Shown: positions 31,571-41,633, counted from the first letter of the stretch. The stretch is DNA of 64,000 nt from Massilia solisilvae (GCF_024753215.1 NZ_JANUGV010000007.1:1-64000); one strand, 5' to 3'. Numbers and translations: made by a program. The notes: generated by a model not told the origin, from the sequence alone.

Positions 31571-34500
31571 TACAGGACCGAAGGCCCGAGGTAGATCTGG
31601 GCCGTGATCACGTCGAACGGGAAGTCGATCGTGGTCGCCGCCACGTGATTGCCGGCCGCGTCGGTGACGCCGCTCAGGTCCAGCGACAGCTTGCCCGATT
31701 TGCTTGGATGTAGCGTGAGGACCGACACGTCGTGGTTGTTCAGCGTCGTCGTGCCCCAGTTGCTGGGGTCGTTGGCATGGGCGTCGGAGGCATTGTTCGA
31801 GTTGTCCCACAGCGTGCCGGTGCCAAGCGCGCCGTGGTCCACCAGCTCGCTGAACACCAGCTGGAATCCGCTGCCCGTGACCGAGCTTGTCCAGCTGGCC
31901 ACCGCTGGCGCCGTGGCGTCGATCGTGACCGCGACGCTGCCGGACGCCGCGCTGGCATTGCCGGCCGCATCTACCTGGCGGGCGCTGAGCGCATGGTTCC
32001 CGTCCAGCAGGTCGCCCCACGGGGCAATGCTGAAATTGCCGCTGCTGTCCGCCGTCCCGGTTCCCACTTTTTCGGCCCCATCGTACAGGTCGACCCGCAT
32101 CCCGGGCACCGCGCCGCCGCCCGTGATGACGGGCTTTTTGACGTTGGTGATATGGTCGGTGTTCGACACCCCGGAGTCGCTGCTTGCGGACAGCGCCAGC
32201 CCGGTCAGTGCGGCGGGCGCGGTGCGGTCGATGGTCAGGGCCAGGACGTCCGAGGCGACGCTCACATTGCCGGCCAGGTCCGTCTGGCGCACCGTAAAGT
32301 TGTGCAGGCCTTCGGTAATCGAGGCGAGCGTGATGGTCCAGTCGCCCATCTCGTCGGCGACGGCGGCGGCGACCGAGGTGGTGCCGTCGAACAGCTCGAC
32401 CTTTGCGCCTTGCTCGCAACCCATGCCCATCAGGATTGGATTGGTCGCGTTGGTGAGGTTGTCGCCCGTGGTGCCGCTGTCGGTTGCGCTATTGAGCACC
32501 GGTGCGTATGGCTGCTCGGCGGAGAGGTCGATGTTCAGCGCCAGCGCTTCGGACAGGGCGCTGGTGTTGTTGGAGCCGTCGGTCTGGCGCACTGCGAGAT
32601 CGTGCATGCCTTCGGTCAGGCTCGACAGCGCCAGGCTCCACAAGCCGTCGGCGTTGGCGGTGGCGCTGCCCACACGGGTGGTGCCGTCGAACAGCTCGAT
32701 CTTCGCATTGGGCAGGCTGCCGGTCCCGCTGATGGTCGGCGACGCGATGTTGGTGATGGCGTCGCCGTGCACCCCGCTGTCGCTCGCCGTGGCCAGCGCC
32801 GGCGCGGGGGGCGTTGCGACGGCGCTGCTGATGATGTTCAGCTCCAGCCCGGCCGACCAGGGGCTCTCGTTCTGCGCAGCGTCGATCTGCGTGGCCATCA
32901 GGTTGTGCATGCCGACGGTGAGCGATGTCGTGATCGACCAGTTGCCGCTCGCATCGGCCGTCGTGAAGCCAGCCCACCGTTCGCCGTCATAAAGCTCGAC
33001 TTCGTTGCCCGGTTCGACCTTGTCGCCGTGCAGTGTGACGATGGTCTTGGAGGTGATGTTGTCTCCCGCGGTGCCTGTGTCGTCCGCCGGGTCGAGGGTG
33101 GGCTTGCCGGGTGCGGTGGGCGCGACCGTGTCGATCACGGCGGTACCGCCGAGCAGGTCGAATTGCGTGAAGTCGATGTTCGACGCAACCAGCGCATTGC
33201 CTGCCAGGTCGGTCAGGCCGGTGACCAGGTCGGCCGTGCTGGACAGCTTGAGTTCGCCGTTGACGTCAGAGGCGCCGACCGTGTACTCGAACACGGCGTA
33301 CGTACCACCTTCGGTCAACCCGAGAAGGCTCGCCCGGCCGTTGCTGCTCAGGCCGAGCGACGGGGTCGCGCCGGCGGCCAGCTTCATCGGCTCGCTGAAC
33401 GTCACCCCGATGTGGATCGTCGAGCCCGCGCCGTACGAATCGTGGGAGCCCGTGAATAGCCAGGCGCGGGTCGCGTGCGGCGCAAGCGTGTCCACATACA
33501 CGCCCGAAGTGTGGAACTCGAGCGGATGGTCGGGCGCCATGTTGCCGGCGATGTCGGTGAGCGTGCCGGGCAGGTAGAGCGTATAGCCCAGGCCCGAGAC
33601 CAGCTTGGCGTCGGCCGCGCCGATCGTCAGCGTCTTGCCGTCCGCCGACAGGTTGCTTGCGCCGATGGTCACGAACACCTCGGAGCCGTCCGCACCTTCG
33701 AGCACGACCTGGTCATTGCGGTACTCCGTCGTGCTGGCGTGCCAGTACATCTTCTCGTTGAAGGTGATCACGAGCGGCATGCCGGGGTCGTACAGGGTGC
33801 CCTCGACGGGCGCCACCAGCGTCGGTACCGGCGCGGTGGTTTCGACGGTGATGGTGCGGCTCACGGCGGCGCTGGCATGGCCGTTGTTGTCGATCACGTT
33901 CGCTTCGATGACATGGCTGCCGTCCGACAGCGGCGTGCTCACCTTGTAGCTCCAGCTCGAGGTGGCGCCGCGTTCAATCGAGATCTGGTCCTGTGCGATG
34001 GCCACACCGTCGATGCGCAGCTGGACCGACTGGTCGGCGCCCAGGGTGCCGACGAAGTAGCCACCGACCAGCGTTTGCGCGTCGTGTGTGATGTAGTCGT
34101 GCGCGTCCGGCCCGGTATCGTCGATCACCAGGTCCGGGGACAGCAGCGTGGTGACGGTGGTGTCCACCGCGTAGCCGGTCGAGACCGCGGTGCCGCTGAA
34201 CGCCGATGCGTCGGCCGGGTGAACCTTGGCCAGGTTCAGGCTCACCGTATTGGTCGCCTCCAGCGTGCCGCCGGCAGCCGGCTTGAGTGTGGCGTACCAG
34301 GTCTTGCCGTCCGCCGAGGCGTGCAGGTTCTCGATCGTCGCGTTCTGGGCGCTGATCGCGTCGGCATCGATGCTGCTTACCGCCACCTCGAAGCCGATGG
34401 TCACGCCGATGCTGCCGCCCCAGACCAGTTTGGAGCCGCTGAGCGCGACGGTGGCGTGGCCCACCGGCGCGGTGTTGGCATCGACGCTGTAGCCGGTCGT

Positions 34501-35793
34501 GCTGGTGACCGTGCCCATGCCGGCGTTGCCGTACAGGTCCTGCAGGTTCGCTGCATCGATGTTGACGAAGTTGTTGCCGGTGTCGCTGCTGGCCGGCGTG
34601 AGCGTGGCTACCCAGGTCACGCCGCCGTCATCGCTGTGCAGGCTGGTGAGGTTTGCGTGGGGCGTCGTGATCGCCGCGGCCGGGTTTTTCACCGCTTCCG
34701 AGAACGTGATCGTCAGCGTCACGCTGTGCGTCGGGCTGATCGCCGAGCCGTCCAGCACAATGCCGGACACCGACGGACCCTGCGTGTCGACGCTGTAGGC
34801 CCCGGACGTGGCGATACCGGCGCCGAAATTGCCGGCCATGTCCTGCACGCGCCCCAGGTTGATCTTCAGGTTGCCGGTCTGGGTCGTGCCGCTCATCGGG
34901 GACAGCCCGACCGTCCAGTTCACGCCGCCATCGGAGGTGGTGAGCGAGGTGATGTTGGCATAGGTCGCCGACAGCGCCTCCATGCTCAGGTTCACCGCTT
35001 CGGAAAAGGTGAGCGTGGCACTTGCGCCGGTCTTGCTCATCACCGGCGAGATGCCGCTGAACGCCAGTTTCGGCAGCGTGGGGATCACGCTGTCCGACAG
35101 GTAGGTGCCGATGTTGGCAACGCCGGTCCCGGCGTTCAGGGCGGCGTCCTTCACCTGCGTCATGTCCAGCGATGCCACGTTGCTGGTGCCCTGCACGTTG
35201 GCGGCGGCAGTCACCGTCGCCTGCCAGGTGGTGCGGCTGGCGTCCACCGGGTGCAGGTTGGTGATCACCGCGTTGGGCGTGGTGAAGGCGGCGGCATCGA
35301 GCGTGGGCACCGATTCGGAAAAGGTGATGCTCATGGTGCCGCTGTTAGCCGCGTTCAGGGCCGGCTCGAACCAGGTCGAAACGATCGAGGGCGGCATGGT
35401 GTCGGCGTTCGATATCGTGAACGCGGTCCGGCCCGGGTTGCTCAGGCCGGCAAACGGGAATTGTGAGCTGGACAGCAGCACGCCCGGCCCCATCAGCACG
35501 CTGTAGCTGTGCCCGCCCGGCAGGTCGAGTCCGTCGATGTACACGTGGTTGCCGTCGATCGTCACGCTGCCCACCGGCACCTCGCGCATGACCGTCGCGC
35601 CGACGATGCGCATCGTCGGCAGGCCGGTGGCGCGGTCGATCACGTTTTGGGCGGCGCCGTCGGTGATGAAGATGCTGCCACTGCCGCGCGCCATGCCGGT
35701 CGAAAAGCTCAGGTCCAGGCGCAGGTGGCCGGGGCTGCCCGTGACGTGGACGATGTCGGTCAGGAGAGGAGGCACGCTCGAGTATGTGGTCAT
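31567..35793 (-). CDS. Giant Ig-repeat protein 1
   Basis: The 1408-residue protein is almost wholly beta. An N-terminal domain of about 120 residues (LDLSFSTGMARGSGSIFITDGAAQNVIDR...) is shared with its neighbour. Then follow about four Ig-like modules of the TFSEAV type, a DDTGPDAHDYITHD module, two TFNEKM/TFSEPM modules, about four modules starting SDSGxxGDxITN, and a short end module finishing ITAQIYLGPSVLY. Only about three residues vary in linker style, such as repeated DTVAP and DRTAP. No signal peptide or anchor is visible, and no RTX calcium repeats. Such proteins usually act outside the cell as adhesins; export here is unexplained. Confidence 0.75.
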   Translation of the reverse strand: MTTYSSVPPLLTDIVHVTGSPGHLRLDLSFSTGMARGSGSIFITDGAAQNVIDRATGLPTMRIVGATVMREVPVGSVTIDGNHVYIDGLDLPGGHSYSVLMGPGVLLSSSQFPFAGLSNPGRTAFTISNADTMPPSIVSTWFEPALNAANSGTMSITFSESVPTLDAAAFTTPNAVITNLHPVDASRTTWQATVTAAANVQGTSNVASLDMTQVKDAALNAGTGVANIGTYLSDSVIPTLPKLAFSGISPVMSKTGASATLTFSEAVNLSMEALSATYANITSLTTSDGGVNWTVGLSPMSGTTQTGNLKINLGRVQDMAGNFGAGIATSGAYSVDTQGPSVSGIVLDGSAISPTHSVTLTITFSEAVKNPAAAITTPHANLTSLHSDDGGVTWVATLTPASSDTGNNFVNIDAANLQDLYGNAGMGTVTSTTGYSVDANTAPVGHATVALSGSKLVWGGSIGVTIGFEVAVSSIDADAISAQNATIENLHASADGKTWYATLKPAAGGTLEATNTVSLNLAKVHPADASAFSGTAVSTGYAVDTTVTTLLSPDLVIDDTGPDAHDYITHDAQTLVGGYFVGTLGADQSVQLRIDGVAIAQDQISIERGATSSWSYKVSTPLSDGSHVIEANVIDNNGHASAAVSRTITVETTAPVPTLVAPVEGTLYDPGMPLVITFNEKMYWHASTTEYRNDQVVLEGADGSEVFVTIGASNLSADGKTLTIGAADAKLVSGLGYTLYLPGTLTDIAGNMAPDHPLEFHTSGVYVDTLAPHATRAWLFTGSHDSYGAGSTIHIGVTFSEPMKLAAGATPSLGLSSNGRASLLGLTEGGTYAVFEYTVGASDVNGELKLSSTADLVTGLTDLAGNALVASNIDFTQFDLLGGTAVIDTVAPTAPGKPTLDPADDTGTAGDNITSKTIVTLHGDKVEPGNEVELYDGERWAGFTTADASGNWSITTSLTVGMHNLMATQIDAAQNESPWSAGLELNIISSAVATPPAPALATASDSGVHGDAITNIASPTISGTGSLPNAKIELFDGTTRVGSATANADGLWSLALSSLTEGMHDLAVRQTDGSNNTSALSEALALNIDLSAEQPYAPVLNSATDSGTTGDNLTNATNPILMGMGCEQGAKVELFDGTTSVAAAVADEMGDWTITLASITEGLHNFTVRQTDLAGNVSVASDVLALTIDRTAPAALTGLALSASSDSGVSNTDHITNVKKPVITGGGAVPGMRVDLYDGAEKVGTGTADSSGNFSIAPWGDLLDGNHALSARQVDAAGNASAASGSVAVTIDATAPAVASWTSSVTGSGFQLVFSELVDHGALGTGTLWDNSNNASDAHANDPSNWGTTTLNNHDVSVLTLHPSKSGKLSLDLSGVTDAAGNHVAATTIDFPFDVITAQIYLGPSVLY

Positions 35794-35935
35794 GATGGGA
35801 TGCCCGGCCCGGAGGCGGCCGGCAGCTAAACGGTGGCACGGAGCCCGCTACGGGCGAACCTGAATAGCGGGATGATAACAAACAAAACAGCAACATTTTC
35901 CCGAGGGAACTAACTTTTTGTTTCCTTGTTGCATG

Positions 35936-35957
35936 GGGGCGACTGCAAAGCCGCCCC
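35936..35957 (-). terminator. Possible terminator hairpin between the two Ig-repeat genes
   Basis: GGGGCG and CGCCCC enclose a 10-base loop just after the stop of Ig-repeat protein 2. No T-run follows directly. The rest of the 165-bp gap is AT-rich near 35875-35930 and could hold a promoter for Ig-repeat protein 1. Confidence 0.35.
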
Positions 35958-35958
35958 G

Positions 35959-38900
35959 TCAGGTCGTGGGCGGCCCGACGGTGAAGACCAGGTCCGGCAG
36001 GCCGACCAGCGACACGTTGCCGGCCAGGTCGGCCGCCTGGCTGGATTCGGCGTGCAGCTTGTAGGCGCCGTTGGCCAGGCCGTCGATCTGGAACACCGAG
36101 ATGTCGTGCGAGCCGTCGCTGCCCACGCTCCAGTTGGCGCCGGCGGCATAGGTCGCGACCACATGGTTGGCCGAGTCGTACAGCGTCAGCGCGCCCACGG
36201 AGGCGACATCGATCCGTTCGTTGAACTTCAGGATGAAGGCCGCACCCGAGGCCACGGATGCGGTCGAGCTGGACAGGGCGGGGCCATTGGTATCCGTTGT
36301 GATCGTCAGCGCCGGGGAATCGGGCCCTTCGTTGCCGGCGTCGTCACACTGACGCGCCACGTACTGATAGGTGCTGCCCACCACCAGGTCCCTGGACGTG
36401 ATGCTCCACTTGCCGCTGGCGTCGGCCACGCCTTCGCCCATCAGCGCCGGGGTGGACTGCAGCAGGTAGATGCGCACCAGGCTGTTAGGCGCCGCGGTGC
36501 CGGTCAGCGTGGGCGTGGTGTCGCGCGTGATGTGGTCGCTGTTCGAGACGCCGGTGTCGCTGCTCGGGTCCAGCGCGGGGGCGGCCAGCACGCTGGCCGG
36601 GGCCACCGTGTCGATCGTGACCTGCACCGTGGCCGACAGCGGGCTCAGGTTGCCGGCCTGGTCCATCTGCAGGACGGACAGCGTGTGCACGCCGTCGGAC
36701 AGCGCCTTCGAATCGAACACGTCGGCGAACCAGGTGCCGTCGGCATTGGCGTAGCCGCCGCCGATCTTGCTGCTGCCCTCGTAGAGCTGGATCTCGCGCG
36801 CGTCCGGCTCGGCGCCGGTGCCGGTCAGGGTCGGGGTCGCATCGTTGGTCAGGCGGTCGCTGTGCGAGATGCCGTGGTCGCTGTAGCTGTAGAGGGACGG
36901 CGTGTTGAGCGCGGCCGGGGCGTGGGTGTCCACCGCGATGTTCCATTCCAGGTTCAGCGGCGTGACCTGGATGTGGGACGCGTCGAGTTTGTTGCCGGCC
37001 AGGTCTTCGATCTTGCCCGCCAGGCCGCTGGCGTCGGCGATGTCGAGCTTGGGCGTGTCGGCGTCGGCGGCGCCGACCGTGTAACCGAAGTGGAGCGTCT
37101 TGCCGTCGCTGCTTGCGCTCTTGAAGGTGGCCGTGCCACCGGTATTGAGCGCCAGCGACGGCGTCTGGCCCGACACCACGCGCACCGGCTCGTCGAACAG
37201 GACGGCGATGTCGATCACGGTGCCGGCCGGGTAGCTCTTGCCTGGCCAGCCGCTGCTGGTGAGGCCATCCGCGCGCAGCGCCGACGGCGCGGTGGTGTCG
37301 GTATAGGTGCCACTAGCCTTGATCTCGACCGAGCTCGATGGCAGCAGGTTGCCGGCCCGGTCCATCATCACCGCGCCCGGCAGCGTGAGGCGGTAGGTGC
37401 TGCCGCCGGCCAGCCGCAGCGCGTCGGGCGAGATGCTCAGCGTCCTGTGGTCGGCCGAGAAGTTGCGCTCGTCGATGGTGATGCTGGCGATGCCGGCGTA
37501 GGCGCTCAGGTTCTCCAGTTGCAGCGCGGTGGAGGCGACGCTGGGGTCGAGATACACCGGCTCGCTGAAGTTGAAGACCAGCGGGGAAGACGCATCCTGG
37601 CTGGCGCCCGTGGCCGGGCCGGCCAGCGACGGAAGCGTGGAATCGATCGTGAACACCTGGCTCACTTCCGCGCTGTGGTGCCCGGTGGCGTCCTGCAGCC
37701 AGGCCGTGACCTGGTGCGTGCCCTCGGCGAGCACGGTGGACTTGAAGGCGGACCAGGTGTACTGCTGGGTCTCGTAGTTGAACGAGAGCGAGGCGCTGGC
37801 GTCCACGCCGTCCAGCATGACCTTGACCGAGGTGCCGCTTGGGGGCTCGCCAAAGCCGGACAAGCCAATGACGCCGCCTTTCAGGTTCAGTCGGCTGTCG
37901 TTGGTGACGTAGTCGCTGTTGCTCAAGCCGGTGTCGTTGATGGCCACGGTCGGCGCGAGCCAGGCGGTGACGATGGTGTCAACCGCATAGTTCCCGGAAC
38001 TGGCGGTGCCGCTGCCGGTGTGGTTGGCGGTGCTGGTCACGCGCGCCATGTCGATCGAGACCGCATTGGTTGGTACATAGATGCCGTCGGCGTGTGGCGC
38101 CAGCGTGGCCGACCAGGTCGTCCCCGAGGCATCGAGCGGATGCAGGTCGCGCAGCTGGGCGAAGGGCGTGGAGACCGCGCCGGGGTCGATGCTGGATACG
38201 GCTTCCGAGAAGGTGATGGTGACGGTCGGCGCGGCGCCGCCGGCGCGCAGGATGGTGGCGCCGGAAAGGACCACGGTGGCCGTGAGCCCGCCGGTGGGCG
38301 CGGTGGCGATGGCGTAGCTGGCGCTGCTGGACACGCTGCCGCTGCCGGCGTTGCCGGCGATATCGAGCACCTTGCCCAGGTCCACGCTGACCTGGTTGCC
38401 GGTGCTGGGCGTCGTGTCGGCCGCCGACAGGGTGGCCGTCCAGGTGCGGCCGTTGTCGCTGGTCGCCAGCGCGCTGACGGTGGCGTGCGGCGCGTTGATC
38501 GCCGCGGCGGGCAGCGCCTGCACCGGTTCGGTGAACACCAGCGTCAGGCCGATCGTGTGCGCGCCGTCGAGCACACTGCCGGTGAGCTGGATCGACGGCA
38601 GCGCAGGCGCTTTGGTGTCAACCTGGTAGCTGGCCGAGAGGCTCGTGGGAATCCCCGCGTTGCCCGCCGTGTCGTGCAGGTTGATCATGTTGATGCCGAC
38701 GTTGGCGCTGGTTTCGACGTTCAGGTCCGCCGCCGCGAGCGTTGCCGTCCAGGTGATCTTGTCGTCGGACTGCAGGTTGGTGAGCACTGCGTTCGGCGTG
38801 GTCACCATCGATGCGTTGAAGTCGGGGACCGCTTCCGAAAACTTGATGGTCAGCGTGGCCGGGGCGCCGCTGCGCAGCATCGAACTGCTCAGGTTCATCG

Positions 38901-39462
38901 AGACCAGGGTGGGCGCGGAGCGGTCCACCGCGGCGCCGGTGTCAAAGCGCGCCATGCCGGGATTGAGCGTGCCGAAGACGTTGCCGCTGGCCGAGGCGAG
39001 CGCCCCTGGCGCCATCACCACGCTGTAGGTGTGGTGCGGTTGCAGGTCCCAGCCGTCGATGACCACATGGTTGCCGCTGAAATGCACGCTGCTCGCTGCC
39101 ACCTGCTTGGTGTCGGTCGCGCCAATGATCCGCATCGTCGGCAGGCCGGTGCCGCGATCGACCACCGTCTGCACTGCCCCGTCCGTGATCCAGATCGCGC
39201 CCGGGCCGAGCGCCATCGCCGTGCTGAACACCAGGTCGATGCTCATGTGGTCCGGCACCCCGGTCGGGGTCGCGCCGCCGAAAATGGGCACCGGGAACGC
39301 GATGTCCGCGGAAGAACGGCTGCTGCCCTGCATCAAAAGGACGCCGGGCTGCGGCGCGCTCGCGGCGAACGGGCCGGAAAGGAAGGAAGTCGGTCGGGTC
39401 ATGGCATGCTGGGCAGCGCTCGTGTTCGGCGGCGCCGGGCTTGTAGTATTTGAACGAGCCAT
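35959..39462 (-). CDS. Giant Ig-repeat protein 2
   Basis: The 1167-residue paralogue of the previous gene has the same order of domains but fewer modules. It has the N-terminal domain (LVFSTAMALGPGAIWITDGAVQTVVDR), three TFSEAV-type modules, one NDTGLSNSDYVTND module, two FSEPV/FDEPV modules, two SDxGxSxSDxxT modules, and a closing NERIDVASVGALTLYD module. The start at 39462 gives a 20-residue Ser/Pro/Thr-rich leader; the next ATG (39402, MTRPTSF) is an alternative. No signal peptide is seen at either. The tandem paralogy suggests duplication followed by loss or gain of modules. Function is unknown, probably at the cell surface. Confidence 0.75.
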   Translation of the reverse strand: MARSNTTSPAPPNTSAAQHAMTRPTSFLSGPFAASAPQPGVLLMQGSSRSSADIAFPVPIFGGATPTGVPDHMSIDLVFSTAMALGPGAIWITDGAVQTVVDRGTGLPTMRIIGATDTKQVAASSVHFSGNHVVIDGWDLQPHHTYSVVMAPGALASASGNVFGTLNPGMARFDTGAAVDRSAPTLVSMNLSSSMLRSGAPATLTIKFSEAVPDFNASMVTTPNAVLTNLQSDDKITWTATLAAADLNVETSANVGINMINLHDTAGNAGIPTSLSASYQVDTKAPALPSIQLTGSVLDGAHTIGLTLVFTEPVQALPAAAINAPHATVSALATSDNGRTWTATLSAADTTPSTGNQVSVDLGKVLDIAGNAGSGSVSSSASYAIATAPTGGLTATVVLSGATILRAGGAAPTVTITFSEAVSSIDPGAVSTPFAQLRDLHPLDASGTTWSATLAPHADGIYVPTNAVSIDMARVTSTANHTGSGTASSGNYAVDTIVTAWLAPTVAINDTGLSNSDYVTNDSRLNLKGGVIGLSGFGEPPSGTSVKVMLDGVDASASLSFNYETQQYTWSAFKSTVLAEGTHQVTAWLQDATGHHSAEVSQVFTIDSTLPSLAGPATGASQDASSPLVFNFSEPVYLDPSVASTALQLENLSAYAGIASITIDERNFSADHRTLSISPDALRLAGGSTYRLTLPGAVMMDRAGNLLPSSSVEIKASGTYTDTTAPSALRADGLTSSGWPGKSYPAGTVIDIAVLFDEPVRVVSGQTPSLALNTGGTATFKSASSDGKTLHFGYTVGAADADTPKLDIADASGLAGKIEDLAGNKLDASHIQVTPLNLEWNIAVDTHAPAALNTPSLYSYSDHGISHSDRLTNDATPTLTGTGAEPDAREIQLYEGSSKIGGGYANADGTWFADVFDSKALSDGVHTLSVLQMDQAGNLSPLSATVQVTIDTVAPASVLAAPALDPSSDTGVSNSDHITRDTTPTLTGTAAPNSLVRIYLLQSTPALMGEGVADASGKWSITSRDLVVGSTYQYVARQCDDAGNEGPDSPALTITTDTNGPALSSSTASVASGAAFILKFNERIDVASVGALTLYDSANHVVATYAAGANWSVGSDGSHDISVFQIDGLANGAYKLHAESSQAADLAGNVSLVGLPDLVFTVGPPTT

Positions 39463-39643
39463 TTAACCCGGAAAATTGGCCCCGGGAAAGAGGTCAGGGA
39501 GCGAATCCCCCCGGCAGGGGGTGATAGCGGCGCTCATCACTGCGGTGCAGCATCGAACAGCGTTGCGTGCCGACGGCAGAGCTGCTATGTTGATGTCAAA
39601 GCAAGGCCCAGGCAACAAATCTTCCTACATCGAAAGGAACGAG

Positions 39644-40063
39644 ATGACTGTACCGAGCAACAAAACGGACCCGCCGTCCGTCAAACCCCATCCATTCTGG
39701 TTGATCCCGGTCGGCGCGCTGGTCGGCTGCCTGCTGTTCCTGACAGGCGAGGACGGGCCGCTGGCGCAGCAAGCCTTTATCGGCGCCATGTGGGGCGCAT
39801 TTGGCGCGGTGCCGGTGGTGATGGTGTCCGCCTTCATCCTGATCACCCTGAACCACCGCCGCGAGAGCGCCGAGTGGGAGAGCCACAGCCTGAGCTGGTA
39901 CCTGAGCACCCATCCCGAGTGCGTGGTGGCGCGTTCCGAGGTGCATTGCCACTCGTGCGGCGAGGCGCGGGTCCACCGGCGCAACATGAACAGCCGCGGC
40001 GACGTGCGCGCCGTCGTGTGTTCCGAGTGCGGCGAAGTCCTCTACTACGAACGCGACGCCTGA
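39644..40063 (+). CDS. Small membrane protein with C-terminal zinc-ribbon
   Basis: A 139-residue protein has two membrane helices (about 17-34 and 43-69) and a cytosolic tail with the ribbon CHSC (Cys102, Cys105) and CSEC (Cys126, Cys129). The spacing is that of a rubredoxin-like zinc knuckle. The ATG at 39644 is preceded by GAAAGGAACG, a good ribosome site. I recognise no family. It lies between Ig-repeat protein 2 (divergent) and the convergent xthA. A zinc-binding or regulatory role is possible but unproven. Confidence 0.65.
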   Translation: MTVPSNKTDPPSVKPHPFWLIPVGALVGCLLFLTGEDGPLAQQAFIGAMWGAFGAVPVVMVSAFILITLNHRRESAEWESHSLSWYLSTHPECVVARSEVHCHSCGEARVHRRNMNSRGDVRAVVCSECGEVLYYERDA

Positions 40064-40115
40064 CGGCGGCGCCGTCCCGGCCCGCGCATCGATCCGTGGC
40101 GGGCCGCGAAGCGGC

Positions 40116-40886
40116 TCAGAGGTGGTAGTCGATGATCAACGGCGCGTGGTCGGAGAAGCGCTCGTCCTTGTAGATCGAGACGGCTTTCGCGCTGGCCGCG
40201 ATGCCCGGGGTGGCCACGTGGTAGTCGATCCGCCACCCCACGTTCTTGGCCCAGGCCTGGCCGCGGTTGCTCCACCAGGTGTACTGCTCGGGGCGCTGGT
40301 CGATCCCGCGGTGCACGTCCACCAGTCCCAATTCATCGAAAATGCGCGTCATCCACGCGCGTTCTTCGGGCAGGAAGCCTGAATTCTTCTGGTTGCCCTT
40401 CCAGTTCTTCAGGTCGATTTCCTTGTGCGCGATGTTCCAGTCGCCGCAGATCACCACTTCGCGGCCCTCGGCCTTGAGCTCCGAGAGGTGTGGCAGGAAC
40501 ACGTCCATGAAACGGAACTTGGCTTCCTGGCGCTCGGGCGAGGACGAGCCGGACGGGCAGTACACCGAGATCACGGTCAGGTTGCCCAGGTCGCAGCGGG
40601 TGTAGCGGCCTTCGGCGTCGAATTCAGGGCAGCCAAAGCCGATGCGGACGGCGTCCGGCTTGCTGCGGCTGTACACGCCGGTGCCCGAATAGCCCTTCTT
40701 CTCGGCATAGTGGAAGTGGCCGTGGTAGCCGTGCGGCGCGAGGAATTCCTCGGTCATGTCGGCCTCCTGGGCCTTGAGCTCCTGGACGCAGATGAAATCG
40801 GCGTCCTGCTTGCCCATCCAGTCGAAGAAGCCCTTCTTGTGGGCGGAGCGGATGCCGTTGAGGTTGGCGGAGATAATTCGTGGCAT
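40116..40886 (-). CDS. xthA: Exodeoxyribonuclease III
   Basis: The 256-residue endonuclease/exonuclease/phosphatase-fold enzyme removes 3' blocks and cuts abasic sites in DNA. The motifs RIISANLNGIRSA (metal-binding Asn), CVQELKAQE (metal Glu), GDWNIAHKEIDL and the final FSDHAPLIIDY (catalytic Asp-His) are all present. Length is standard. It is divergent from pyrE with about 74 bp between the starts. Confidence 0.95.
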   Translation of the reverse strand: MPRIISANLNGIRSAHKKGFFDWMGKQDADFICVQELKAQEADMTEEFLAPHGYHGHFHYAEKKGYSGTGVYSRSKPDAVRIGFGCPEFDAEGRYTRCDLGNLTVISVYCPSGSSSPERQEAKFRFMDVFLPHLSELKAEGREVVICGDWNIAHKEIDLKNWKGNQKNSGFLPEERAWMTRIFDELGLVDVHRGIDQRPEQYTWWSNRGQAWAKNVGWRIDYHVATPGIAASAKAVSIYKDERFSDHAPLIIDYHL

Positions 40887-40960
40887 GGGCAGTGGGGAAG
40901 AGGGGCAAACCGGGCGCTGGCAGATTACAATACAGCCCGTCTTTTATTTTTGGGGTTATC

Positions 40961-41623
40961 GTGAACAACTTGCGCCAAGAGTTTATCGCGTTTTCGGTCT
41001 CGACGGGAGTGCTGAAGTTCGGCGAATTCACCACCAAGGCCGGCCGCCAGTCGCCTTACTTCTTCAACGCGGGGCTGTTCCACGACGGCGCAACGCTGGG
41101 CCAGCTGGCGCAGTTCTACGCGCAGACGCTGCTCGATTCGGGTATCCAGTTCGATATGCTGTTCGGGCCGGCGTACAAGGGCATCACGCTGGCCAGCGCC
41201 ACCGCCGTCGCGCTGGCCGCCAAGGGCCGCAACACGTCGTACGCGTACAACCGCAAGGAAGCCAAGGACCACGGCGAAGGCGGCACCATCGTCGGCGCCA
41301 GGCTGCAGGGCAAAGTGGTCATCGTGGACGACGTGATCTCGGCCGGCACCTCGGTACGCGAGTCGGTGGACATGATACGCGCCGCCGGCGCCGAGCCGTG
41401 CGCGGTGCTGATCGCGCTCGATCGCATGGAGCGCTCGGGCAAGGACGGCGCGCTGTCCGAACATTCGGCGGTGCAGGAAGTGTCGAAGGAATTCGGCATC
41501 CCGGTGATCTCGATCGCCAACCTCGACGACCTGTTCGGCTACCTGTCCAGCCATGCGGACGACCCGCAGCTGGCGCAGTTCAAGGACAAGGTGGCGGCGT
41601 ACCGCACGCGCTACGGCGTCTGA
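40961..41623 (+). CDS. pyrE: Orotate phosphoribosyltransferase
   Basis: The 220-residue enzyme joins orotate to PRPP in pyrimidine synthesis. The PRPP motif is VVIVDDVISAGTS, and the orotate loop region GRQSPYFFNAG and YNRKEAKDHGEGG are typical. Translation starts at a GTG (40961, VNNLRQEF) preceded by GGGG; an upstream in-frame ATG would add 27 atypical residues. It is divergent from xthA and followed by a dispersed repeat. Confidence 0.94.
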   Translation: MNNLRQEFIAFSVSTGVLKFGEFTTKAGRQSPYFFNAGLFHDGATLGQLAQFYAQTLLDSGIQFDMLFGPAYKGITLASATAVALAAKGRNTSYAYNRKEAKDHGEGGTIVGARLQGKVVIVDDVISAGTSVRESVDMIRAAGAEPCAVLIALDRMERSGKDGALSEHSAVQEVSKEFGIPVISIANLDDLFGYLSSHADDPQLAQFKDKVAAYRTRYGV

Positions 41624-41633
41624 CGCATGCGCA

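Noticed and set aside
35926-39453. A 1175-codon plus-strand frame opposite Ig-repeat protein 2
   Set aside because: It is the shadow of a repetitive coding sequence and is itself repetitive for that reason; its composition (Arg, His, Gly, Val) is not protein-like.
31567-39462. RTX-type calcium-binding adhesins
   Set aside because: No GGxGxDx nonapeptide repeats are found in either giant protein, and the modules are Ig-like, so the RTX label is not supported.
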